From contig CAZOHN010000004.1 of the NCBI GenBank assembly GCA_964579325.1, positions 1 through 50,477 on the forward strand: 50,477 nucleotides of DNA, in the 5' to 3' direction. Below the pieces are notes generated by a model that saw nothing but the letters and a program-made list of their open reading frames with translations, was not told the origin of the DNA and made no database searches. Position 1 is the first letter of the stretch. Each line of letters begins with the position of its first letter. The position numbers were made by a program, and so were the translations under genes. Below are positions 41,356-48,352 of the stretch, piece after piece. This DNA is from CAZOHN01 sp964579325. Its GTDB lineage: Bacteria > Pseudomonadota > Alphaproteobacteria > Rhodobacterales > Rhodobacteraceae.

Positions 41356-43209
41356 TCACGGGAACTGGGCGTGGACCGCGTTGATCGCAGCCGGATTCAC
41401 GGTAATGCCGGCTGCGGTTTCGAGGGCGCCGATCATGGTCTCGAGCAGGTCGTCGGCGAAGCTCTGGTTCATCGCATCCTGAAGACGTGCTGCAAGGAGC
41501 GCTGTCTCCGCGTTTGCCGGATCGGGTGCGGTGATCGCGGTCAGTTCGACGATATGCGCTGTTCCGCCATCGCCTTCCATCGCAAGGGTCTCGCCCGGCG
41601 CTTCCAGGCCGAATACTGCGTCGATCAGGCCCTCTGGCGCACCATCGAGGAAGCTTTCGCGGGCAAGTCCGCTGCGGACGTCGACGGTGAGGCCCTGCGC
41701 CTCGAAGCTTGCACCCGCGGTGCGTGCCGCGCGGATCGTGCCCGCCCTCTCCAGAAGCCGGCGCGCCGTTTCGGCCTGCCGCCAGCCTTCGGCTGCCGCT
41801 TCACGCACGTCGTCGAAGTCGCGCAGCGCAGGGGCGACGATTTCTACCAGTTCCACCACCGCAAGCCCGCCGTCCTCGAGTTCGACAAGTTCGGGAAAGC
41901 TGTCGGGCGTGAGTCGCGCAACGGCTTCCCGGAATGCGGTATAGCCCGCGACCCCTTCGCCGTTTTCCTCCGAGACCGAAACCTCGCCAAGCGCCATGCC
42001 CACTTCGGCGGACAGCTCGTCAAGGTCCGCTCCACCGGCCAGAAGGTCGTCGATAGGGTCGCGCTTGTCAGCGATCTCGCGGCGCGCGCGGCCCATCGAG
42101 ACTTCCTCTGCAAGGTCGGAGCGCACCTCCGCGAACGGTGTTGTCGTCGCCGCGAGAATGGCGTTCACGCGGAACAGGGCCGGCCCGAGCGATGTGTCGA
42201 CCGGGCCCGCCACTCCCGGCCCCTGCAGCGCGAAGACCGGGTCGCCCGCCGCGCCAAGCTCGGTCCGGGTTACGTCTCCGAGGTCAACGTCCGAAAGCGA
42301 CAACCCGCGGCCCATGACCAGCGCCTCGAAGGTCTGACCGCCTGCGTCGAGGGCCGCCCGCGCCGCCTCGGCCGCCGCGGCATCGGGAAAGATCAGCCGC
42401 TCGACCAGCCGTCGCTCGGGCAGGTTGTACTCGGCGGCACGCTGGTCGTAGATCCGGCGCAATTCCGCTTCATCCGGAGGATTGCCCGCGACGATCATCT
42501 CGGGTGTCAGCACCGCATACCGCACGCGGCGTTGTTCGGGCGCGATGAAGTCATCGGGATTGGCGTCGAAATAGCTCCGCAAGTCTGCGTCCGTCGGTTC
42601 GGGGAGGGGCTGGTCCTGCATCGAGTCGTCGAGCCGCACCCAGAGGATGTCGCGTCGTTCCGCCGAATAGGCGAGCAACGTGTCGACGAAGGTTGCAGGC
42701 ATGACAACGCCGCCGGTCACAGCCGCAACCGTGAGCGTGCGCGCAGTCTCTCGCCGGATCTGCGCTTCGAAATCGTCCTCGGTCAGCCCGTTTCGCCGCA
42801 GGGTTTCGGCATAGGCGGCCCGGTCGAAGGTTCCGTCTAGCCCACGGAACGCCTCGATCCCCAGCACGATGTCGCGCACCTCTGCGTCCCCGACCGAAAG
42901 ACCGAGACGCTCCGTCTCGCCGTCGAGCGCGGCGGTTCCCAGAAGCTGGCGTTGGACGCCCTGGGCGATGCGCTGCCCTTCGGGCGTGGCCAGTGACGGC
43001 ACCTCCGCGCCCGAGGCGCGCCGGGCACGCAGTTCCGCCTCGAGCGCACGGGCGTATTCCTCTACTGCGATCTCGGTGTCACCCACTGCCCCGACGGACC
43101 TCACTCCGCCGCCGAACTCGCCGATACCGAACCCGGCAAGCGCAAAGACCAGCAGGCCGAGGATCGCCCAGACGACGAAGTTCGACGCTTTCTTGCCCAC
43201 GCCTGCCAT
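41356..43209 (-). CDS. PpiD-like periplasmic foldase (SurA_N/parvulin)
   Basis: 617-residue membrane-anchored chaperone or peptidyl-prolyl isomerase. One N-terminal membrane segment (about residues 12-32, VVWAILGLLVFALAGFGIGEF) is followed by a SurA-type helical region (VEEYARALEAELRARRASGA, EAFRGLDGTFDRAAYAETLRRNGLTEDDFEAQIRRE) and a parvulin-like domain around residues 230-350. The rotamase domain is divergent, so activity is uncertain; E. coli PpiD is also inactive as an isomerase. It assists folding of exported proteins. Likely cotranscribed with trpE. Confidence 0.9.
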   Translation of the reverse strand: MAGVGKKASNFVVWAILGLLVFALAGFGIGEFGGGVRSVGAVGDTEIAVEEYARALEAELRARRASGAEVPSLATPEGQRIAQGVQRQLLGTAALDGETERLGLSVGDAEVRDIVLGIEAFRGLDGTFDRAAYAETLRRNGLTEDDFEAQIRRETARTLTVAAVTGGVVMPATFVDTLLAYSAERRDILWVRLDDSMQDQPLPEPTDADLRSYFDANPDDFIAPEQRRVRYAVLTPEMIVAGNPPDEAELRRIYDQRAAEYNLPERRLVERLIFPDAAAAEAARAALDAGGQTFEALVMGRGLSLSDVDLGDVTRTELGAAGDPVFALQGPGVAGPVDTSLGPALFRVNAILAATTTPFAEVRSDLAEEVSMGRARREIADKRDPIDDLLAGGADLDELSAEVGMALGEVSVSEENGEGVAGYTAFREAVARLTPDSFPELVELEDGGLAVVELVEIVAPALRDFDDVREAAAEGWRQAETARRLLERAGTIRAARTAGASFEAQGLTVDVRSGLARESFLDGAPEGLIDAVFGLEAPGETLAMEGDGGTAHIVELTAITAPDPANAETALLAARLQDAMNQSFADDLLETMIGALETAAGITVNPAAINAVHAQFP

Positions 43210-43285
43210 GATGCCTCCCCGCAGCCTGTACCGACCCTCCCTGTAAGCCGGGCGGCGCTGCTGGGCAAGGCCCGAGGGGTGGCGC

Positions 43286-44464
43286 TCAGGGCTGGAAGGT
43301 GCGGAGCCGGCGGAAGAATTCGGCGATCCCCGCGCGGTCGGCGTTGGCGAAGGCGATGCGCACCTCGCGGGCCCCGGCCGGGTCGTCGGCGGGGCGGAAC
43401 ATGGTGCCCGGGAGGATCAGGATCGACAGTTCCTCGACAAGGCGCCTGGCCAGCGCGGGCGAGGGCAGGGGGAAGTCGTGTTCGGCGTAGGCGAAATAGG
43501 CGCCACATCCCAGAAGCCTCCAGTGCGGCAGGCCCTCGAACCCCGTCGCCATTGCCGCCCGCCGATCAAGGATCTCGGTTCTCTCGCCCGCAACCCACTG
43601 GCCAAGGTTGCGCAAGCCCCAGAGTGCGCCGATCTGGCCGACCTGGCTCGGGCAGATGGTGACGGTGTCGAGAAACTTCTCGACCTCCGCCAGCCGCGCC
43701 TGCGAGGCGACTACCGCGCCCACCCGATGCCCGGTCAGTCGGTAAGCCTTCGAGAATGAATAGAGGTGGATCAGCGTATCGGTCCAGGCGGGATCGGCAA
43801 AAAGTTCATGCGGCGCGCCCGGCCGGCTGTCGAAATCGCGATAGGTCTCGTCAACGATCAGGGCGAGGCCATGGCTCCGCGCGAGGTCGAGAAATGCGCG
43901 CAGTGTCTCGGCGGGATACTCTGCACCACCGGGATTGTTCGGGCTGACGAGTGCGATCGCCCGAGTGTGTTGGGTGATGAGCGCTGCCGCCTGTTCCGCG
44001 CACGGCACAAGACCCGGTCCCGTGGGCAGTGGAACCGCCCTGACGCCGGTCATCTCGAGCCACATCTTGTGGTTGAAATACCATGGGGTTGGCAGAAGAA
44101 CCTCATCCCCGGTGCCGGCGAGTGTCGCCATCACTGCAGCGAAGGCCTCGTTGCAGCCCGAGGTGATTGCCACCTCGTCGGCGGTTATTGTGCCGCCGTA
44201 GGCCCCCGACCACCGTACAGCGACCTCTTCGCGCAGCGCCGGAAGCCCCAGCACCGGGCCGTAGAGATGTGCGGAAGGATCGTTCAGGATCGCCTCGGCC
44301 ATCGCCTGCCGAAGCGCCTCGGGTGGCGGGTCGACGGGCGCTGCTTGGCTGAGGTTCAGAAGCGGCCGGTCGGCCGGGAACACGCGCCCGGCAATCCAGC
44401 GCCGCGCCTCCATGACCGGCGGCGGCTCGGTCGCCGCCATGCGTGGGTTCAGAACGAAGGCCAC
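43286..44464 (-). CDS. class I/II PLP-dependent aminotransferase
   Basis: 392-residue fold-type I aminotransferase. The PLP Lys is in YSFSKAYRLTGHRVG (about residue 238); other marks are NLSQAAPVDPPPEALRQA, AITSGCNEAFAAVM, SPNNPGGAEYPAETL and IVDETYRDF, and the C-terminal substrate Arg is in REVRIAFANAD. It resembles aspartate/aromatic-type enzymes but the substrate cannot be read off. It is alone on the strand, 75 bases after gpt. Confidence 0.9.
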   Translation of the reverse strand: MAFVLNPRMAATEPPPVMEARRWIAGRVFPADRPLLNLSQAAPVDPPPEALRQAMAEAILNDPSAHLYGPVLGLPALREEVAVRWSGAYGGTITADEVAITSGCNEAFAAVMATLAGTGDEVLLPTPWYFNHKMWLEMTGVRAVPLPTGPGLVPCAEQAAALITQHTRAIALVSPNNPGGAEYPAETLRAFLDLARSHGLALIVDETYRDFDSRPGAPHELFADPAWTDTLIHLYSFSKAYRLTGHRVGAVVASQARLAEVEKFLDTVTICPSQVGQIGALWGLRNLGQWVAGERTEILDRRAAMATGFEGLPHWRLLGCGAYFAYAEHDFPLPSPALARRLVEELSILILPGTMFRPADDPAGAREVRIAFANADRAGIAEFFRRLRTFQP

Positions 44465-44539
44465 CCTGCCACCCCTTCCTTTCGTCCCAAATAACCCCTG
44501 CGGAGTGAAAGGGGTATGGACCCCTTTCGGAACACCCCG

Positions 44540-45046
44540 TCAGTCGCGCGCCCTGTAGGGCTCGACGTACTGCAGCGCCATGTCCCATGGAAAGAAGATC
44601 CAGGTGTCCTGGCTGACCTCGGTGATGTAGGTATCCACCATCGGCCGCCCCTGCGGCTTGGCGTAGACCGTGGCGAAGTGCGCCTTCGGGTAAAGCCGCC
44701 GCACCAGCTCCAGCGTCTTGCCGGTATCGACAAGGTCGTCGACCACCAGGATCCCTTCGCCGTCGCCCATGAGGTCGGCCTGCGGTGCCTTGGTGACGAT
44801 CGGCTCCATCTGCTCCTGATGGTTGTAGCTCTTGACGCTGACAGTATCGACCACGCGGATGTCGAGTTCGCGGCTGACGATCATCGCGGGCACCAGTCCG
44901 CCGCGGGTGATCCCCACAACCGCCCTCCAGGCCCCATTGTCGGGGCCCCGTCCGTCAAGCCGCCAGGCCAGCGCCCGGCTGTCGCGATGGATCTGGTCCC
45001 AGCTGACGTGGAACCCTTTTTCATGCGGCAGGCGGTCGGAGCTCAC
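44540..45046 (-). CDS. gpt: xanthine/hypoxanthine phosphoribosyltransferase
   Basis: 168-residue purine salvage enzyme joining xanthine, guanine or hypoxanthine to PRPP. The PRPP-binding loop ILVVDDLVDTGKTLE (about residues 99-113) and VGITRGGLVPAMIVSRELDIR are typical of Gpt. The start is GTG at 45046, which overlaps the fabI TGA as GTGA; no ATG fits the family N-terminus, and the longer upstream frame is a shadow of fabI. Confidence 0.94.
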   Translation of the reverse strand: MSSDRLPHEKGFHVSWDQIHRDSRALAWRLDGRGPDNGAWRAVVGITRGGLVPAMIVSRELDIRVVDTVSVKSYNHQEQMEPIVTKAPQADLMGDGEGILVVDDLVDTGKTLELVRRLYPKAHFATVYAKPQGRPMVDTYITEVSQDTWIFFPWDMALQYVEPYRARD

Positions 45047-45870
45047 TGACCTGCCTCCTTGCGGCCGTTCACGGTTGCGATGTCCGGCGCATCCACCGCC
45101 TTCATGCCGACGGCATGATATCCGGCGTCGACGTGCAGAACCTCGCCGGTGACGCCCGACCCAAGTTCCGAAAGCAGGTAGAGCGCTGACTTGCCCACCT
45201 CCTCCTGCGTCACGTTGCGGCGCAGCGGCGAGTTCAGTTCGTTCCATTTCAGGATGTAGCGGAAATCGCCGATCCCCGAGGCCGCAAGTGTCTTGATAGG
45301 CCCTGCGCTGATCGCGTTGACGCGAATGCGGCTCTTGCCAAGGTCCTCCGCGAGGTAGCGCACCGAGGCTTCCAGGGCCGCCTTGGCCACGCCCATCACG
45401 TTGTAATGTGGCATGACCTTTTCCGCGCCGTAGTAGGTGAGGGTCACCATCGCCCCGCCGTCGGTCATCAGCTTCTCGGCGCGCTGCGCGACGGCAGTGA
45501 AGGAATAGACCGAGATGTCCATCGTCATGCGGAAGTTGCCCTGCGTGGTATCGACATAGCGATGACGCAATTCCTCCTTGTCGGAAAAAGCGATCGCATG
45601 GACCACGAAGTCAAGGCTGCCCCAGGCCGAGCCCAGCTGCGTGAAGGCGGCATCGAGCGAGGCCTCGTCGGTCACGTCGCAGTCGATGAGCTGGGTGACG
45701 CCAAGCTGAGCCGCCAACGGCTCGGCGCGCTTGCGGAAGGCATCGCCCTGGTAGGAGATCGCCAGTTCCGCACCGGCTTCATGAAGGCACTTCGCTATGC
45801 CCCAGGCGATGGACTTGTCGTTTGCAAGCCCCATGATGAGGCCGCGTTTTCCGGCCATAAGTCCCGACAT
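45043..45870 (-). CDS. fabI: enoyl-ACP reductase (NADH)
   Basis: Final reduction step of each fatty acid elongation cycle. The 275-residue short-chain dehydrogenase has the N-terminal GKRGLIMGLANDKSIAWGIA nucleotide site, VHAIAFSDKEEL, and the FabI catalytic Tyr-x6-Lys in YNVMGVAKAALE. The C-terminal VTGEVLHVDAGYHAVGM is typical. It is the target of triclosan in other bacteria. It is followed by gpt with a 4-base overlap; the 181 bp gap to pdxH upstream shows no clear promoter. Confidence 0.96.
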   Translation of the reverse strand: MSGLMAGKRGLIMGLANDKSIAWGIAKCLHEAGAELAISYQGDAFRKRAEPLAAQLGVTQLIDCDVTDEASLDAAFTQLGSAWGSLDFVVHAIAFSDKEELRHRYVDTTQGNFRMTMDISVYSFTAVAQRAEKLMTDGGAMVTLTYYGAEKVMPHYNVMGVAKAALEASVRYLAEDLGKSRIRVNAISAGPIKTLAASGIGDFRYILKWNELNSPLRRNVTQEEVGKSALYLLSELGSGVTGEVLHVDAGYHAVGMKAVDAPDIATVNGRKEAGQ

Positions 45871-46051
45871 GCCCCATCCCCCGCCCGCGTCTCTTCCGTC
45901 GTCTGTCCGGATCGTTTAGGCCATTGTTCTGGGTGCTTCAAGGGCGGCGGCTGGCTGCCTGCAACGACGACTGCGACGGGCGCCGGTCCACGCAGGCCCT
46001 TGTCGCGGCTCGACGGGCGGCCTACGTGCCGGGTGTCTGCTGGAGGAAACC

Positions 46052-46657
46052 ATGACTGACCGTACCGGCATCTTCGCGGGCGACGACCCCTTCGACCTTG
46101 CGCGTGCCTGGATGGCCGAAGCCGCCGCGACCGAACCCAACGATCCCGACGCCATTGCACTCGCGACAGTTGACGCAACGGGACTGCCCAACGTTCGCAT
46201 GGTCCTGCTGCGCGAGGTTGAGGACGATGCCTTCGTGTTCTACACGAATTACGGCTCGCAGAAGGCTCGTGAGATTGACGCTAACGGAAAGGCCGCTTTC
46301 GTGCTACATTGGAAGTCTCTGCGCCGGCAGATAAGGGTCCGGGGACTTGTAGAGCGGGAGGATGGAGAGAAGGCCGACGCCTATTTCGCTTCGCGGTCGC
46401 TCAAGAGCAGGCTGGGGGCTTGGGCGTCCCGACAATCCGAGCCATTGGAGTCGCGAACGGCGTTGATGGCAGAGGTTGCCAGGGTCACGGCAGTTCACGG
46501 AATGGCGCCTCCGCGTCCGCAGCACTGGGGCGGCTTTCGGGTAAGGCCGCTGGAAGTCGAGTTCTGGGCAGACGGTGCGTTCCGGCTGCACGATCGGTTC
46601 CGCTGGCGTCGTGATGACCTTGGCGGCCGATGGAAAACCGTGCGCCTAAGCCCCTGA
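46052..46657 (+). CDS. pdxH: pyridoxamine 5'-phosphate oxidase
   Basis: FMN enzyme oxidising pyridoxamine or pyridoxine 5'-phosphate to PLP, in the salvage and final synthesis step. The 201-residue protein has the FMN-binding RMVLLREVEDDAFVFYTNYGSQKAREI region (split over residues 49-75) and the C-terminal GGFRVRPLEVEFWADGAFRLHDRF block with RxxxxFxxxxxxRxHDR. A GGAGGAAACC ribosome site precedes the ATG. It is divergent from fabI. Confidence 0.96.
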   Translation: MTDRTGIFAGDDPFDLARAWMAEAAATEPNDPDAIALATVDATGLPNVRMVLLREVEDDAFVFYTNYGSQKAREIDANGKAAFVLHWKSLRRQIRVRGLVEREDGEKADAYFASRSLKSRLGAWASRQSEPLESRTALMAEVARVTAVHGMAPPRPQHWGGFRVRPLEVEFWADGAFRLHDRFRWRRDDLGGRWKTVRLSP

Positions 46658-46804
46658 CATTCACGCTTCGCGAAATGCAATGGGTTGGTTCACAAGCAGA
46701 TTTGCCCTTGCATAGTTGCTACGAAGGTTTGAAAAAGGGGTTGGGCGGTCTAGGGATGGGACGGTGCCTCGTTGACTGAAGAGAGCGGAAAGCCGGAGGT
46801 TGCG

Positions 46805-47311
46805 ATGCTTCGCGGCCGGGTGAAATGGTTCGATCCGATCAAGGGGTTCGGCTTCATCGTCGCAGATGAGGGCGGTGCCGATATTCTTCTGCATGCCAAC
46901 GTCCTGCGCAGCTTCGGGCAGAGCTCGGTTGCCGAGGATTCCGAGATCGAAGTCTCGGTCCAGACCACGCCGCGTGGCCGACAGGCCGTCGAAGTGATCG
47001 AGGTGCGCCCGCCGGAGGGATCCATCGGCGCCGGTCTCGAGGACATCGCGCTGCTCGCCCCGGAAGAACTTGCTGCCATTCCGCTCGTACCTGCGCGCGT
47101 GAAGTGGTTCGACAAGGGCAAGGGGTTCGGCTTCGCCAACGTCTACGGTCATGGCGAGGACGTCTTCATCCACATCGAAGTCCTTCGACGATCGGGATTT
47201 TCGGACCTTCAGCCCGGCGAAGCGGTGACGCTCAAGGTCATCGACGGTCGTCGCGGGCGCCTCGCGACGCTCGTTGCGTCCTGGGACGCCGGCCTGCGCA
47301 GCGAAAGATGA
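46805..47311 (+). CDS. double cold-shock-domain protein
   Basis: 168-residue protein of two cold-shock domains, RNA chaperones that bind single-stranded nucleic acid. Domain 1 (about residues 2-68) has RVKWFDPIKGFGFIVADEGG with a divergent second motif ILLHANVL; domain 2 (about 97-165) has RVKWFDKGKGFGFANV and DVFIHIEVL. ATG 46805 has GGAGG five bases upstream and is chosen; a TTG at 46772 would add 11 residues. Tandem-domain Csp are typical of alphaproteobacteria. It overlaps the DUF192 gene by four bases. Confidence 0.93.
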   Translation: MLRGRVKWFDPIKGFGFIVADEGGADILLHANVLRSFGQSSVAEDSEIEVSVQTTPRGRQAVEVIEVRPPEGSIGAGLEDIALLAPEELAAIPLVPARVKWFDKGKGFGFANVYGHGEDVFIHIEVLRRSGFSDLQPGEAVTLKVIDGRRGRLATLVASWDAGLRSER

Positions 47312-47778
47312 CCGCGCGCGTCGCCCTTCCGGTTCTCGCCCTCCTCTGGGCCGCTCCCGTTGCGGCGGATTGCCAGGTGGACCGGGTGGATTTGCGCGGA
47401 CCCTTTGGGATGGCGAGCTTCTCGGTAGAGGTGGCCGACGACATGGCCGAACGGGCGCGTGGCCTGATGTTCCGTGAGTCGATGCCCTCGGGCGCGGGCA
47501 TGCTGTTCGTCTATGACCGTCCCCAGGCGGTGGCGTTCTGGATGGAGAATACGCTGATCCCCCTCGACATGGTGTTTCTTGACGACACGGGAACGGTCCG
47601 GAAGGTGCATGCGAACGCCCGGCCGCTCGACCGGACGGCGATAGCCGGCGGCGAGGCAGTCCTCGCTGTCCTGGAGATAAATGGGGGGCTTGCCGCCCGG
47701 ATCGGGATCGCCGAAGGCGCGGAACTGCGTCATCCCGGTCTTCCGCAGGACCGCGCCGCCTGGCCCTGCGGGGAGTAG
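47308..47778 (+). CDS. exported DUF192 protein
   Basis: 156-residue protein with a signal peptide (about residues 1-20, VALPVLALLWAAPVAADC) and a DUF192 domain: VEVADDMAERARGLMFRESM, GAGMLFVYDRPQAVAFWMENTLIPLDMVFLD, VLEINGGLAARIGI. The family is widespread, periplasmic here, with no settled function. The pairing of csp and DUF192 by an ATGA overlap recurs in Rhodobacterales as far as I recall. An unrelated frame is open upstream to 47104. Confidence 0.9.
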   Translation: MTARVALPVLALLWAAPVAADCQVDRVDLRGPFGMASFSVEVADDMAERARGLMFRESMPSGAGMLFVYDRPQAVAFWMENTLIPLDMVFLDDTGTVRKVHANARPLDRTAIAGGEAVLAVLEINGGLAARIGIAEGAELRHPGLPQDRAAWPCGE

Positions 47779-47820
47779 GCCCTTTCCAGCCGCGCGAAAT
47801 CGGGGTATCCCGCCGCCAGT

Positions 47821-47897
47821 CGGGGCGTAGCGCAGCCTGGTAGCGCATCTGCTTTGGGAGCAGAGGGCCGGAGGTTCGAATCCTCTCGCCCCGACCA
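47821..47897 (+). tRNA. tRNA-Pro (UGG)
   Basis: A 77-base cloverleaf. The acceptor stem CGGGGCG pairs with CGCCCCG; the D arm is GCGCAGCCTGGTAGCGC; the anticodon stem TCTGC/GCAGA holds the loop TTTGGGA with anticodon TGG; the T arm is GGAGG-TTCGAAT-CCTCT. The discriminator A and an encoded CCA complete it. There is no integrase or obvious attachment repeat next to it. Confidence 0.97.
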
Positions 47898-48116
47898 TCC
47901 TCCAGAGGCTACGGTCCCGGGGCGCGGCGTGAATTCGCCTGATCCCTCAACTTCCTGCCGCAATCGGGCCATTCGAAACGGAAAACCTGCGCGGCCCCGC
48001 AGCCGCTTCACGCTGCCGTGAATCATGGTGAACGCCGCGTTAGGCAGTCACACCGTCCCGTCAATCAAAAAATGCAGGGGACGATTCAAATATTTCCGTT
48101 GACCGCACTGCATCTC

Positions 48117-48132
48117 CTACGTCAGGTTGTGT
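48117..48132. promoter_or_regulatory. weak candidate NrdR box 1
   Basis: CTACGTCAGGTTGTGT matches the NrdR consensus acaCwAtATaTwGtgt at about half the positions, including the GTGT end. Its interest comes from lying 31 bp upstream of the better box, the usual three-turn spacing of paired NrdR sites. Confidence 0.3.
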
Positions 48133-48147
48133 TGGTTGACCGGAGCG

Positions 48148-48163
48148 ACACAACATCTAGTGG
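48148..48163. promoter_or_regulatory. candidate NrdR box 2
   Basis: ACACAACATCTAGTGG matches the NrdR consensus at 12 of 16 positions by hand. It lies 190 bases upstream of nrdJ, in the leader. NrdR is the ATP/dATP-sensing repressor of ribonucleotide reductase genes, so regulation of nrdJ by dNTP level is plausible. Confidence 0.45.
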
Positions 48164-48352
48164 GTGCGAGACACTGGGTGGAGTGGCCGGGAACAGGCTG
48201 GGATCACCGCGAAACGGGCCGCTGGGGGGCGGCCACGACGGGTCGGGCGCATCGGTGCGCCGGGCGCTCCCATTCTGTTCTCGACGCTGCGGGTCCGATC
48301 CACAGGGGGGCGACAGGCCCGCCAGTCACAAAGAACGATGGGGCAAGAGACG

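Larger units (their letters stand above)
47898..48352 (+). other. 455 bp non-coding region upstream of nrdJ
   Basis: No convincing gene in either strand. The 5' part is the tRNA-Pro 3' flank, without a clear T-tract terminator. A relatively AT-rich stretch lies at 48061-48100 with TTGACC at 48099-48104. Two NrdR-like boxes follow (48117-48132 and 48148-48163), then a GC-rich long leader with GGGCCGC/GCGGCC hairpin potential (around 48215-48235). A cobalamin riboswitch was looked for and not found. Confidence 0.6.

Noticed and set aside
47821..47897. tRNA-Pro as an integration site
   Set aside because: No integrase, no repeated tRNA 3' end and no mobile genes lie next to it within the window.
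47898..48352. Cobalamin riboswitch upstream of nrdJ
   Set aside because: Expected from the B12-dependent product, but neither the conserved B12 box nor the GGGAA...GGTG core could be found on the plus strand.
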